Part shown: one piece after another, positions 1 to 8,944 of the stretch
How positions within the stretch are numbered: position 1 is the first letter of the stretch
Layout of the letters: each line of letters starts with the position of its first letter
Assembly (NCBI RefSeq): GCF_004331685.1
Contig: NZ_SJSM01000003.1
Location: 372,001-436,000 of the forward strand
Length of the DNA: 64,000 bases
Reading direction: 5' to 3'
Source of the DNA: Pedobacter hiemivivus
Lineage (GTDB): Bacteria > Bacteroidota > Bacteroidia > Sphingobacteriales > Sphingobacteriaceae
Translations under genes and position numbers: made by a program
Notes under the pieces: model-generated
Told to the model about the DNA's origin: nothing
Databases searched by the model: none
The model's input: the letters and a program-made list of their open reading frames with translations, nothing else

Positions 1-2
1 TG

Positions 3-170
3 CTTCGTGGGAATGCCAAAAAGCAGTTGACCCCAGCACAAGCAGCGATGTTTGCTTCTTTTGACCCTAATCTAAATCCGCATGTTAGAAAAGAAGATAT
101 AGCTCGCATGATCGATTCTGGTAACTGGTCTGAGTTTTGGGCTAGTTATAAATTGGCTTCAAAGCCTTAA
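3..170 (+). CDS. 3' end of an unidentified protein (partial)
   Basis: An open frame enters from the left edge and stops at 168-170, giving the last 55 residues of a protein. It is hydrophilic, with a stretch reading MFASFDPNLNPHVRKEDIA, and ends in KLASKP. It lies 11 bp before the next start, so the two genes are probably cotranscribed. In Bacteroidota the large barrel protein that follows is often preceded by a small GLPGLI-family secreted protein, but this tail has no GLPGLI signature that I can see, so I leave it unnamed. Confidence 0.55.
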   Translation, partial: LRGNAKKQLTPAQAAMFASFDPNLNPHVRKEDIARMIDSGNWSEFWASYKLASKP

Positions 171-181
171 GGATTGCGCAT

Positions 182-2956
182 ATGAAGAAAATTATATGTG
201 CATTTCTATACCTATTGCTCGGCTACACGCTTTATGCTCAAAATAAACCTGTTGTAACTGTTCCTTTGGCAGTAAGAGAGGTTAGTGGAATCGTTAGGGA
301 TTCAGTTGCTGGAGGAGTTGAAGGCGCTATAGTTCGTTTGGCTTCTAGTAAAGATACCTTGCTAACTCAAACCAATGAATTTGGTGTTTTTATATTTAAA
401 GAAGTTAAATCTGCCGAGTTTATCATTACTGCTGGTCGCATTGGCTTTTTGAGGAAATCGCAGAAATATTTATACAATGATACCAAAGCGCGATTGATAC
501 TCAAGCCAATTATCTTAAGAACGGAAAGCGAATTACTAAAAGAAGTTACCATAAAAGGGAAAGTAGGACCAAAATATTTAACAGACACCGTTGAATTTTG
601 GGCTGATGATTATATCATCCGTGATTATGCCAAACTGGAAGACCTTTTGAGGAAAATGGAGGGCATATCTGTTGATAAAGATGGAACTGTAATGCATCAG
701 GGGCAGGAAGTAAAACGCGCAAAGTTTAATGGAATCAATTATTTCGGAGGTGATATTAAGAGTGCTATTAAAGAATTACCTGCTAATATTGTCGAACGCA
801 TACAGATCATAGATGATTATGGAGATCAGGCTAGGGCTACCGGGGTGAAAACAGGGGAATCAACTAAGGTTTTAAATGTGGTTTCAAAAGCTGACAAATC
901 AGTAGGAACCATGTATAGTATAACAGCTGAATCAAACTTTGATAATCGAAATTATGTGGGTGGTTCTGCCAGACATATTGATGGATATGATCAAAAAGGT
1001 GTTAATATTTCTATTGATCAGATTCCCGCAGGTATTAATATGAACGCGGCCGTTGGAACCATCAGCGGAGCCAGGCGTAATTATTTACAATCATCTTCAA
1101 GTGCAGATGGGGGGAAGCTTAGTGATCTAAATGGGGGCTTAACTTATAGCAAGAGAATTAACGATAAGCTTACTTTTGAAAGTAACTATACTTTTAAAAA
1201 GTCAAAAACCAATACTTCCAGAAGTAGTCTTTCAGAAGAATATTATAACGATGGTCAGGTAAATGGCAGCCGTTCTTCTAGTAATGATAATCAAGTGCAA
1301 TCTCACCGATTTAATGGAGTGCTTGACTATAGTCCGAGTAAATTTGATAAACTAAAAATCAATGCCGACCTTGGTTATAATGAAAATAAAAGCTTGTCCG
1401 GGAGTCAGTTTTTACAAACTGGAGCGATCAATCTGATACAACAAACGGATAATAGCGGAATAACTAAGACGCCTAATTATAGGGCTGCAGTGTTATATAC
1501 TCATTATTTTAAAAAAGCGGGGTCAAATATCTCTATGACAGTAAATTCTACTTCTAAAAAGGAAGAAGAAGAGCGTGATGACCTCAATACATTTTATAAT
1601 AACACTGCCGGAGATAATGCAGATCGGGATTATGAACTACACAATTTGAGAACTATTTCTCGTTTAAATAGTAATAATTCCTTTCAAGCTGTTTATAGCC
1701 ATCCATTTGGAAAGTATTTAAAAATGGGCTTGACAGGTTCTGTGACTTACCTTGACTTTAGCAATAAGCAATTGGTTAACAGTATTGATCAGAATGGCCA
1801 AATCAATAAAGTGGATTCACTAAGTCGTGTGTTTAATTATCAAACCATAGAGACGCCACTGATTATCAGTTTTAATTATAATAAGAATACATGGTACGAA
1901 GTGAGCGTAGGACTTAAGACCATGGGAAATTACATGCGTGGCTCGTTCAAGACTTTGAAAAATGTAATTCAGAGAGACGCTTTAAATGTGATGCCGAATT
2001 TCACTTTATTCCTGAGAAGCAGCAGAAAGGCGGAGCTTCGGATAAGTTATAATGCCAGTGTTCAACAACCTTCATTTGAACAAATCTTACCTATACCTGA
2101 TGTAATTGACCCTTTAAATACACGGTTCGGTAACACGGATTTAAAAAGCTCTTTTACACACAGGCCTTCTATAACTTATAACGTGTACTCAGCAGCATCC
2201 GGGCTAAATTTGCAAATAGCTTTTGCAGCAGGTTTTACTAATGATAAAGTGATTAATAGTCAGATTTTGATCAATGATCCTAAATTGGGGATTCGAAGAG
2301 AAACACATTTTATTAATTCGGATGGCGACTACAACCTGACAAGCTTTTACAATATAGTTAAGCCTTTTACAAATGCCCGTTATTCAGTTAGTCTCGATGG
2401 CTCGGTTAATTATGTAAATGCAATCTCCATGAACAACGGATTGCAAAATGTAGGTAAAACCTTTATAGCTATTCAAGATATCAACTTAAATGCAACGCCT
2501 GTTCATTGGCTGGAGATCAATCCGGGACTGAAATTTAGGCTAAACAGAACAGCATTTACATTACCTGGATTCTCTGAAATCAATTCCACCGTGACAGAAT
2601 TTAACACCAATGGCAAGCTGTACTTTAGCAAGTTGTGGGTGTTTGGGTTTGATGCTGGGAAAAGTTTGGTGCGTGGACTGACTGCGAGTGGTGCCCAAAA
2701 CCCCTTTATCGTTAATATGAACATTGAAAAGCGAATGTTTAAGCAAAAGAATGGCATGTTAAGCTTGTTGTTGATGGATGCATTGAAACAGAATAATTTG
2801 GTTTCAAGGAATTTAACAACCAATGGTTTTGTGGATAGCCGTTCGAATACCAATAGTCGTTATTTTTTACTTCAATTTTCATGGAGCCCCCAATCATGGT
2901 CAGCAGGAAGTAATGCTGGTAAGGCCAGGAGTAGGGACGGAATGTTTATAAATTAA
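182..2956 (+). CDS. Outer-membrane beta-barrel protein, TonB-receptor-like, with carboxypeptidase-regulatory-like domain
   Basis: A 924-residue outer-membrane protein. Residues 1-20 are a signal peptide ending YAQ. Residues ~32-115 form a carboxypeptidase-regulatory-like (Ig-like) domain (EVSGIVRDSV... then ...EVTIKGKVG). A plug-like segment follows (~120-240, with EGISVDKDGTV and the RAKFNG stretch), and the rest alternates short polar/aromatic strands typical of a large beta-barrel. It lacks the SusC hallmark LFILDG and has no SusD partner, so it fits the general outer-membrane beta-barrel family of Bacteroidota rather than a glycan importer. Substrate is unknown. It converges with the pirin operon with a 4-bp gap. 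Confidence 0.8.
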   Translation: MKKIICAFLYLLLGYTLYAQNKPVVTVPLAVREVSGIVRDSVAGGVEGAIVRLASSKDTLLTQTNEFGVFIFKEVKSAEFIITAGRIGFLRKSQKYLYNDTKARLILKPIILRTESELLKEVTIKGKVGPKYLTDTVEFWADDYIIRDYAKLEDLLRKMEGISVDKDGTVMHQGQEVKRAKFNGINYFGGDIKSAIKELPANIVERIQIIDDYGDQARATGVKTGESTKVLNVVSKADKSVGTMYSITAESNFDNRNYVGGSARHIDGYDQKGVNISIDQIPAGINMNAAVGTISGARRNYLQSSSSADGGKLSDLNGGLTYSKRINDKLTFESNYTFKKSKTNTSRSSLSEEYYNDGQVNGSRSSSNDNQVQSHRFNGVLDYSPSKFDKLKINADLGYNENKSLSGSQFLQTGAINLIQQTDNSGITKTPNYRAAVLYTHYFKKAGSNISMTVNSTSKKEEEERDDLNTFYNNTAGDNADRDYELHNLRTISRLNSNNSFQAVYSHPFGKYLKMGLTGSVTYLDFSNKQLVNSIDQNGQINKVDSLSRVFNYQTIETPLIISFNYNKNTWYEVSVGLKTMGNYMRGSFKTLKNVIQRDALNVMPNFTLFLRSSRKAELRISYNASVQQPSFEQILPIPDVIDPLNTRFGNTDLKSSFTHRPSITYNVYSAASGLNLQIAFAAGFTNDKVINSQILINDPKLGIRRETHFINSDGDYNLTSFYNIVKPFTNARYSVSLDGSVNYVNAISMNNGLQNVGKTFIAIQDINLNATPVHWLEINPGLKFRLNRTAFTLPGFSEINSTVTEFNTNGKLYFSKLWVFGFDAGKSLVRGLTASGAQNPFIVNMNIEKRMFKQKNGMLSLLLMDALKQNNLVSRNLTTNGFVDSRSNTNSRYFLLQFSWSPQSWSAGSNAGKARSRDGMFIN

Positions 2957-2960
2957 AAAG

Positions 2961-3263
2961 TTAACCATTAAGCGCCGCCATAATTTCGCTATAAAGCAAT
3001 CCGCCGCCGCCTCCGTAATGCTGTATAATTTTAAGGACTGGCCTGATGCGTATCAGGTCAGCCCTTAATTTTTCCTCTGCAGCAGCAGAGATCCCGTTAC
3101 CCAGTAATACCAGATCTATGGGGATATCCTTAACCATTACCAGTGCTTCTTCTTCCAGGCAGGTTGTAATTCCTTTCCACTCCTCTCTTGCATTTAAAAG
3201 GCGGTTCATTGTATCAGTAATCTCCTGGTTACGGCCGATGTATAAAATGGTCAGGGTTTTCAT
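2961..3263 (-). CDS. Degenerate response-regulator receiver-like protein
   Basis: A 100-residue protein with the beta/alpha alternation of a CheY-like receiver (LTILYIGRN, then IDLVLLGNGIS, then VLKIIQHYGGGGG). The acidic pair after strand 1 is replaced by Gly-Arg-Asn, and the phosphoacceptor Asp after strand 3 by Gly or Asn. It therefore cannot be phosphorylated in the usual way and would be a pseudo-receiver. A glycine run (HYGGGGGLL) sits where the strand-5 Lys region should be. It starts 7 bp after the pirin stop, so it is the second gene of a pirin operon. The fold call is by eye; a protein-binding or redox-sensing role is a guess. Confidence 0.6.
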   Translation of the reverse strand: MKTLTILYIGRNQEITDTMNRLLNAREEWKGITTCLEEEALVMVKDIPIDLVLLGNGISAAAEEKLRADLIRIRPVLKIIQHYGGGGGLLYSEIMAALNG

Positions 3264-3270
3264 AGCGGAT

Positions 3271-3990
3271 TTATAGTTCCATTGGTATATCCATTAACAG
3301 GACTTCTGTATCTGGCGTATTGAACTTTAAGCTAATTTTATCCGTATCCCATATACCCAGTCCATCACGGGAAGTCAATTCATGTCCATCAATGGTTACA
3401 CTGCCTTTAATAACGAAAGCATAAACTCCATTTCCTTGTTTTTTGATCTGGTAGTCGGTTTCAAAATTCTCATCAAAAGTGCCTAAAGAGAACCAGGCAT
3501 CCTGATGTATCCAGACTCCCGCATCATCCGGCTCCGGAGATAAAATCTGCTGGAAGTTATTGTGTCTTTTGGCAATGTCCAGCGTAATCTGTCCATAACG
3601 GGGAGTCACATTTTTTTTGTTGGGGAACAGCCATATCTGGAGTAGTTTTACTACCTGGTCGGCATTAGCGTTAAACTCACTATGTTGTACACCTGTGCCT
3701 GCACTCATCACTTGTATGTCTCCATGTTGTATGACTGAGGACGTCCCTAAACTATCTTTATGTGCCAGTGCACCTTCTAGAGGGATGGTAATGATTTCCA
3801 TATTGTCATGTGGATGCGTACCAAATCCCATTCCCCCATCAATACTATCATCATTTAAAACCCGCAATACACCAAAGTGCATTCTTTCCGGATCGTAATA
3901 ATTTGCAAAACTAAACGTATGATGCGCGTTCAGCCAGCCATGATTGGCATGTCCTCTGGTGCTGCCTTTATGTAAAACAAACTGTGCCAT
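3271..3990 (-). CDS. Pirin family protein (YhaK/YhhW-like cupin)
   Basis: A 239-residue bicupin of the pirin family. The metal site is visible: His59 and His61 in THPHDN, His103 and Glu105 in VQHSEFN, matching the His-His-His-Glu set known from YhhW and human pirin. Family members bind iron or another divalent metal, and some oxidise quercetin; here the substrate is unknown. The length is normal for the bacterial branch. The ATG at 3990 has a perfect -7 box (TATATTTG) 26 bp upstream. The downstream pseudo-receiver is likely cotranscribed. Confidence 0.9.
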   Translation of the reverse strand: MAQFVLHKGSTRGHANHGWLNAHHTFSFANYYDPERMHFGVLRVLNDDSIDGGMGFGTHPHDNMEIITIPLEGALAHKDSLGTSSVIQHGDIQVMSAGTGVQHSEFNANADQVVKLLQIWLFPNKKNVTPRYGQITLDIAKRHNNFQQILSPEPDDAGVWIHQDAWFSLGTFDENFETDYQIKKQGNGVYAFVIKGSVTIDGHELTSRDGLGIWDTDKISLKFNTPDTEVLLMDIPMEL

Positions 3991-4015
3991 AAATTTCCTT
4001 TCTTATTGTGTGAAA

Positions 4016-4023
4016 CAAATATA
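4016..4023 (-). promoter_or_regulatory. Candidate -7 box for the pirin operon
   Basis: Read on the minus strand this is TATATTTG, a full match to the Bacteroidota primary-sigma -7 consensus TAnnTTTG. It predicts transcription starting near 4010, about 20 nt before the pirin ATG. I see no convincing TTG at the usual -33 distance. Confidence 0.45.
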
Positions 4024-4184
4024 GGTAAGACCAGTTTGCCCGGCATTGATGTAAGATAAGAAAGATGATTGTCAGATGCCATTTTGGTATGGATGACGAC
4101 TGGATCTATGATACAGGCTCTTTTTTGTTAGGGATATTTCCAAAATAATTACATATTCTTGTTATAGTTTCTTTAACGAATCTT

Positions 4185-5195
4185 ATGATAAGAAGAATTT
4201 TAGTCATCAGCGGCACTGCGCTTGTCGTTCTTGCCCTATCAAGCTTTATAGCCTATAAATTAAGCCCCTGGCCGACTGCAATGTTGATCAGGTCTTATTT
4301 CAATAAAGAGGGAGGAAAGGTTAACCAGGCGCTATTAAAACATGTGCCTAATGGTATTTCAGCAATATTAGACCAGTCCTACATTGACGGCGATAAAGAT
4401 GCAAAACTAGATGTTTATTATCCCGAAGCAATAGCCAATACCAGTCAGCGGCTTCCTCTGGTGGTTTGGATTCATGGAGGCGGATGGATTTCATGGAGTA
4501 AAGCTCAAGTCGCCAACTATTGCAAGATCCTGGCCTCGAAAGGTTATGCAGTGGTTGCGATCGATTATTCGTTAGCACCAGAAAAGCATTATCCAATACC
4601 GCTTAATCAAACTAACCGCGCACTGGAGTACATCAGCAAAAATGCCATACGATTTCATGCAGATACTACCCATTTTATTCTTGCCGGAGATTCTGGAGGA
4701 GCACACATTGCAGCGCAAACAGCTAATCTGATCAGTAGTGCCAGCTATGCCAAATTGATTGGGGTTAAAGCCGGTATTAACCGTAATCAATTATCTGGAC
4801 TTCTATTATATTGTGGCGCATATGATGCAGAACGAATAGATCTGAATAGTGGTTTTGGTGTTTTCCTGAAGACGGTATTGTGGTCCTATAGTGGTGAAAA
4901 AGATTTTGTGAATGCCCCTTTGTTTAAAACGGCTTCAGTGATCAATTACATCACCGCGGATTATCCGCCCTGTTTTATATCCGTTGGAAATGACGATCCG
5001 CTACTGACCCATTCTGAAGCTTTAGCAGAGAAATTAACCGCATTGAAGGTTCCCCTGGATTCATTGTTTTTTAAACCAGACTATAAACCAGCCTTGCCTC
5101 ATGAATATCAGTTTAATCTGGATGAGGCAGCAGGTAAACTTGCACTGGAACGATCAGTAACTTTTCTAGAACGTTTAACAGAGAAGAAGATATAA
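4185..5195 (+). CDS. Alpha/beta hydrolase, HSL-like esterase/lipase
   Basis: A 336-residue hydrolase with an N-terminal membrane anchor or signal (residues ~5-24, ILVISGTALVVLALSSF). Residues 97-100 are the HGGG oxyanion-hole motif, residues 168-172 the nucleophile elbow GDSGG (Ser170), and an Asp (GNDDPLL) and His (LPHEYQF) near the C-terminus complete the triad. This is the hormone-sensitive-lipase/BD-FAE arrangement, which acts on short acyl or aryl esters. It faces the cell envelope or periplasm. The gene is 33 bp upstream of the SulP transporter on the same strand, possibly cotranscribed, but no functional link is evident. Confidence 0.85.
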   Translation: MIRRILVISGTALVVLALSSFIAYKLSPWPTAMLIRSYFNKEGGKVNQALLKHVPNGISAILDQSYIDGDKDAKLDVYYPEAIANTSQRLPLVVWIHGGGWISWSKAQVANYCKILASKGYAVVAIDYSLAPEKHYPIPLNQTNRALEYISKNAIRFHADTTHFILAGDSGGAHIAAQTANLISSASYAKLIGVKAGINRNQLSGLLLYCGAYDAERIDLNSGFGVFLKTVLWSYSGEKDFVNAPLFKTASVINYITADYPPCFISVGNDDPLLTHSEALAEKLTALKVPLDSLFFKPDYKPALPHEYQFNLDEAAGKLALERSVTFLERLTEKKI

Positions 5196-5228
5196 TCTTT
5201 ATACTTTTGATGCTTATTAAATTTAAGC

Positions 5229-6770
5229 ATGCCTTCAGCTACACGTTTTTTCGACTTTTCGCAAAAAGTAAACTATAGAACCGAAATTTTAGCGGGAATA
5301 ACTGTGGCGATGACCATGATGCCCGAATCTTTATCTTTTGCCATTTTAGCAGGTTTTCCTCCTTTAGTTGGTTTATACGCCGCTTTTATCATGGGATTGG
5401 TTACTTCTATTTTTGGGGGTAGACCGGGCCTGATTTCAGGTGGTGCAGGTGCCACGGTGATCGTTCTGATTGCGCTGATGAAATCCAATGGTATTGAATA
5501 TGTATTTGCTGCGGTAGCACTGGCAGGTGTTATTCAAATTGTAGTCGGCCTTTTCAAGTTAGGAAAGTTCATCAGGTTAGTTCCACAACCTGTAATGTAT
5601 GGGTTTGTAAACGGATTGGCAGTTGTCATATTTATGGCGCAATTGGAACAGTTTAAAACTGTTGTAAATGGGAAGGCAAGTTGGTTATCGGGCGAACCGT
5701 TGTTGATTATGGCCGGTTTAGTCGCTTTAACCATTGCAATTGTGATTTTATTCCCAAAAATTACTAAAGCAGTGCCACCGTCATTAGTGGCTATTATTGT
5801 AGTTTTTCTTATTGTCTTGGGCTTTGATATACACACCAAAACTGTGAGTGATATTGCCTCAGTAAGTGGTGGTTTTCCTCCTTTCCATATTCCGAATATC
5901 CCGCTTAACCTTGATACTTTACAAATCATCTTTCCCTACGCTTTGATTATGGCAGGTGTTGGTTTAACAGAAGGCCTTTTGACCTTAAATCTGGTAGATG
6001 AAATGACCGGAACAAGAGGCAATGGCAATAAAGAATGTATTGCTCAGGGAAGCGCTAATATTTTAAATGGCTTTTTCTTTGGGATGGGTGGCTGCCCTAT
6101 GATTGCACAGACTTTAGTAAACCTATCTGCTGGTGCAAGAGCAAGGCTATCGGGAATCATCGCTTCCTTAACTATTCTTTTGATTATACTATTTGGAGCA
6201 CCGATCATCGGTCAGGTACCAATGGCAGCATTAACAGGCGTGATGATCATGGTTGCAATAGGTACTTTTGAATGGATCAGCTTTAAAATTTTCAATAAGA
6301 TGCCTAAGCAAGACGTTTTTGTTGGAATCTTAGTGGCCGTTATTACGGTATGGCTTCATAACCTTGCTTTAGCCGTTTTAATTGGTGTTATTATTTCTGC
6401 GTTGGTATTTGCCTGGGAAAGCGCAAAAAGAGTTAGAGCAAGGAAGTACATTGATGAAAATGGGGTAAAACACTATGAAATGTATGGCCCCTTATTCTTT
6501 GGCTCGGTCGCAACTTTTAACGAAAAATTCGATGTACTAAATGATCCAGAAGAAGTCGTCGTCGATTTTAAGGATAGTAAAGTTGCTGATATGTCCGCAA
6601 TCGAGGCTTTGAACAAATTAACAGAGCGCTATAAGAAAGCCGGCAAAAAACTCCATTTAAAACATTTGAGTGATGATTGCCGTTTGCTATTGAAAAATGC
6701 AGATGAAGTAATTGATGTGAATATTTATGAAGACCCGAGTTATCCTGTCGCTAGTAATATGATCAGATAA
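5229..6770 (+). CDS. SulP family inorganic anion transporter with STAS domain
   Basis: A 513-residue inner-membrane protein with 10-12 hydrophobic helices over residues ~20-400 (GITVAMTMMPESLSFAILAG, then GLYAAFIMGLVTS), followed by a cytoplasmic STAS domain (~410-500, with VVDFKDSKVADMSAIEAL). The MPESLSFA and PPLVGLYAA segments are SulP hallmarks. Family members carry sulfate, bicarbonate or dicarboxylates. No carbonic anhydrase or sulfate-assimilation gene lies next to it, so the anion cannot be assigned. A strong hairpin terminator follows directly. Confidence 0.92.
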   Translation: MPSATRFFDFSQKVNYRTEILAGITVAMTMMPESLSFAILAGFPPLVGLYAAFIMGLVTSIFGGRPGLISGGAGATVIVLIALMKSNGIEYVFAAVALAGVIQIVVGLFKLGKFIRLVPQPVMYGFVNGLAVVIFMAQLEQFKTVVNGKASWLSGEPLLIMAGLVALTIAIVILFPKITKAVPPSLVAIIVVFLIVLGFDIHTKTVSDIASVSGGFPPFHIPNIPLNLDTLQIIFPYALIMAGVGLTEGLLTLNLVDEMTGTRGNGNKECIAQGSANILNGFFFGMGGCPMIAQTLVNLSAGARARLSGIIASLTILLIILFGAPIIGQVPMAALTGVMIMVAIGTFEWISFKIFNKMPKQDVFVGILVAVITVWLHNLALAVLIGVIISALVFAWESAKRVRARKYIDENGVKHYEMYGPLFFGSVATFNEKFDVLNDPEEVVVDFKDSKVADMSAIEALNKLTERYKKAGKKLHLKHLSDDCRLLLKNADEVIDVNIYEDPSYPVASNMIR

Positions 6771-6777
6771 GAGAATA

Positions 6778-6815
6778 AACTTTTAGCTCAATACTCCCGT
6801 ATTGGGCTAAAAGTT
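6778..6815 (+). terminator. Long hairpin terminator after sulP
   Basis: A 17-bp stem (AACTTTTAGCTCAATAC / GTATTGGGCTAAAAGTT, one G-U pair) around a 4-nt TCCC loop starts 7 bp after the transporter stop. The A-rich 5' side and T-rich 3' side are typical of factor-independent terminators. It separates the transporter from the sigma-factor module. Confidence 0.8.
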
Positions 6816-6860
6816 TCGATGACTTTAGTAGTTGCTAGCTAAAAAATGGAATTAATCTTG

Positions 6861-6873
6861 TAGTTTTAGCAAG
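6861..6873 (+). promoter_or_regulatory. Candidate -7 region of the first ECF sigma gene
   Basis: TAGTTTTAGCAAG lies 35 bp before the sigma ATG. TAGTTTTA differs by one base from TAnnTTTG and resembles TAGCTTTGGGCAA and TAGTTTTGGGCAA in front of the other two sigma genes in the window. No clear -33 TTG is seen. Confidence 0.35.
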
Positions 6874-6907
6874 TTAATTGGCTGAATAATACATAATATA
6901 ATAAAAA

Positions 6908-7492
6908 ATGGCTTCATATGATTCCTTTACTGACGGGGAACTGGCTAGTTTGCTTCTTTCGGGTGACGAAAGTGCATTTAGTCAGATTTTTATACGGTAT
7001 AATGGTCTTTTGTATAGTCACGCATATAAAAAGCTTAGGAATCGAGAGGAAGCTAAGGATGTAATTCAAGATGTGTTTGCTTTATTGTGGACTAAAAGGC
7101 ATGAAATTGATTTTAAATCTAATTTGACAGGTTATTTATATACGGCTGTTCGAAATAAGATTTTTGATTTTATTTCGCATCAAACCGTTGAATCAAAATA
7201 TCTAGGCTCATTACAAAATTTTCTGGATAATGGAACTGCTGTAACAGATCATGTGATCCGTGAAAAACAGATCGTCGCTATAATTGAAAAGGAGATTGCC
7301 GCACTGCCACCACGGATGCGCCTGGTTTTTGAGTTAAGCAGAAAAAAATACATGAGTCATAAAGAAATTGCAGAGGAATTGGGGATTTCACAGCAAACTG
7401 TTACAGATCAAATTAAAAAGGCTCTGAAAATTCTTAGAACTAAACTTGGCTTGGTGATATACTTAATATTCTTGCTCAATTACAAGTTTTAG
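6908..7492 (+). CDS. RNA polymerase sigma-70 factor, ECF, Bacteroidota FecI-like
   Basis: A 194-residue ECF sigma factor of the Bacteroidetes expansion family. Region 2 spans ~20-90 (EEAKDVIQDVFALLWTKR, the core-binding helix) and region 4 ~125-180, a helix-turn-helix with LPPRMRLVFELSRK and SHKEIAEELGIS. The hydrophobic C-terminal tail (LVIYLIFLLNYKF) is common in this family. It starts a sigma/FecR/SusC module and should direct transcription of the receptor locus downstream when released by the anti-sigma factor. Confidence 0.93.
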   Translation: MASYDSFTDGELASLLLSGDESAFSQIFIRYNGLLYSHAYKKLRNREEAKDVIQDVFALLWTKRHEIDFKSNLTGYLYTAVRNKIFDFISHQTVESKYLGSLQNFLDNGTAVTDHVIREKQIVAIIEKEIAALPPRMRLVFELSRKKYMSHKEIAEELGISQQTVTDQIKKALKILRTKLGLVIYLIFLLNYKF

Positions 7493-7591
7493 CCTCTTTT
7501 TGCCAGTTTTATTCTAATTTTTGAAAAAAAATGAAATAATTATCCCCCTTGACCTCTCACATCTCGTCTAGTAGGTAACAATGGATAAGTA

Positions 7592-8728
7592 ATGTCTAAA
7601 AGAATACAAAAGAAAAGTGCCAGCGCGTTATTAGCGAAATTTAAAGCCAATCAATGTACGCCAGAAGAAATAGCCTGGCTTGAAAGTTGGTATATGAACT
7701 GGAATGCAGAGAACGAACCAGAATTATCTGAACTGGAACTGAAAGCTGTGGAAATAGAAATGAGCGAGGCTTTAGGCTTAACAAAAAGGGATACCCTGAA
7801 GTTATGGCCCAAGATTGCTATTGCTGCTTCAGTTTTATTCTTTTTAAGCGTTGCTTTTTATTTTTTCTATCTTCAACCAAAAGCAGAGCAGAAGCTATCT
7901 CATATCACGGATGTTAGCCCTGGAGGAAATAGAGCTGTATTAATTTTAGCAGATGGGAGCAAGATAGACCTAGAGGATGCCAAGTCTGGTGCATTGGCTA
8001 AAGAAGGTAATGTTTTAATCAAAAAATCTAAAGACGGACAATTGATTTATGATCTTTCCGGCACTGCTGCTACCAAAGGATCTGAAATTACTTACAATAC
8101 GATAGAAACCCCACGTTCTGGTACTTATCAGGTGATTCTTCCAGACGGTTCTTCTGTTTGGCTCAATGCGGCATCCAAATTAAAGTTCCCGACAAGATTT
8201 GCAGGAAATGAGCGTAAGGTTGAGATAAAAGGTGAGGCCTATTTCGAGGTTGCTAAAAACCCTGTTAAACCTTTTCGTGTCCTATCAGATCATCAGCTTA
8301 TAGAAGTATTGGGCACGCATTTTAATGTGAACAATTATACCGATGAACCATTTGTAAAAACCACGTTGGTTGAAGGTAGCATAAAAGTATCTAGCAAAGG
8401 TAGTAGCAAAATTATTAGGCCTGGAGAACAGTCGATAATTGGTTCGGGGGATAAAATAGAAGTCGTTTCTGTAAATACAGAACAGGTTGTAGCATGGAAA
8501 AACGGTTTGTTTAGTTTTAAAAGAGCTGATTTAGAAACTGTAATGCGGCAAATTTCCCGTTGGTACAATGTAGACGTTACTTATGAAGGAGAGGTTCCTG
8601 AAATCTCATTTACAGGAAAAATCTACAGAAATGTAAACCTGCAGGAAGCCCTGAAAAGCATCGGATACATCGGCATTAAGTACCGTATCGAAAATAATAA
8701 AGTAATCATAGAACCTGAAAAACAATAA
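7592..8728 (+). CDS. FecR family anti-sigma factor
   Basis: A 378-residue inner-membrane signal relay. Residues ~1-75 are the cytoplasmic sigma-binding part, residues ~78-95 the single transmembrane helix (IAIAASVLFFLSVAFYFFY), residues ~180-275 the periplasmic FecR domain (GTYQVILPDGSSVWLNAASK, GEAYFEVAKN, VLGTHFNVNNY), and the last ~70 a DUF4974-type secretin-like domain. It senses the occupied SusC receptor through that receptor's N-terminal STN domain. It is 99 bp downstream of its sigma partner; no other anti-sigma gene is nearby. Confidence 0.93.
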   Translation: MSKRIQKKSASALLAKFKANQCTPEEIAWLESWYMNWNAENEPELSELELKAVEIEMSEALGLTKRDTLKLWPKIAIAASVLFFLSVAFYFFYLQPKAEQKLSHITDVSPGGNRAVLILADGSKIDLEDAKSGALAKEGNVLIKKSKDGQLIYDLSGTAATKGSEITYNTIETPRSGTYQVILPDGSSVWLNAASKLKFPTRFAGNERKVEIKGEAYFEVAKNPVKPFRVLSDHQLIEVLGTHFNVNNYTDEPFVKTTLVEGSIKVSSKGSSKIIRPGEQSIIGSGDKIEVVSVNTEQVVAWKNGLFSFKRADLETVMRQISRWYNVDVTYEGEVPEISFTGKIYRNVNLQEALKSIGYIGIKYRIENNKVIIEPEKQ

Positions 8729-8821
8729 TATATAAATCCATTAACTAGAACCTAAACAACCAACTATGATCAAAAATCTACGACAGCAGAATTAAAATTC
8801 ATTTGGTTAGCCATAAAAAAA

Positions 8822-8846
8822 ACGGAGGCGCTTCTAACACCTCCGT
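8822..8846 (+). terminator. Hairpin between fecR and susC (attenuator or terminator)
   Basis: ACGGAGG and CCTCCGT form a perfect 7-bp stem around an 11-nt loop, preceded by an A-run and followed by ATCATTTTAT. It lies in the 216-bp gap between the anti-sigma gene and the receptor gene. It probably limits read-through so that receptor expression depends on its own promoter. Confidence 0.6.
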
Positions 8847-8944
8847 ATCATTTTATTGGGTTAACCCTTCTGTATTGGCGAGAGCCTAACAGATAAATAA
8901 TTTGCGATTATTTCCTTGTTTTTAACCCAACATTTACAAATGTA

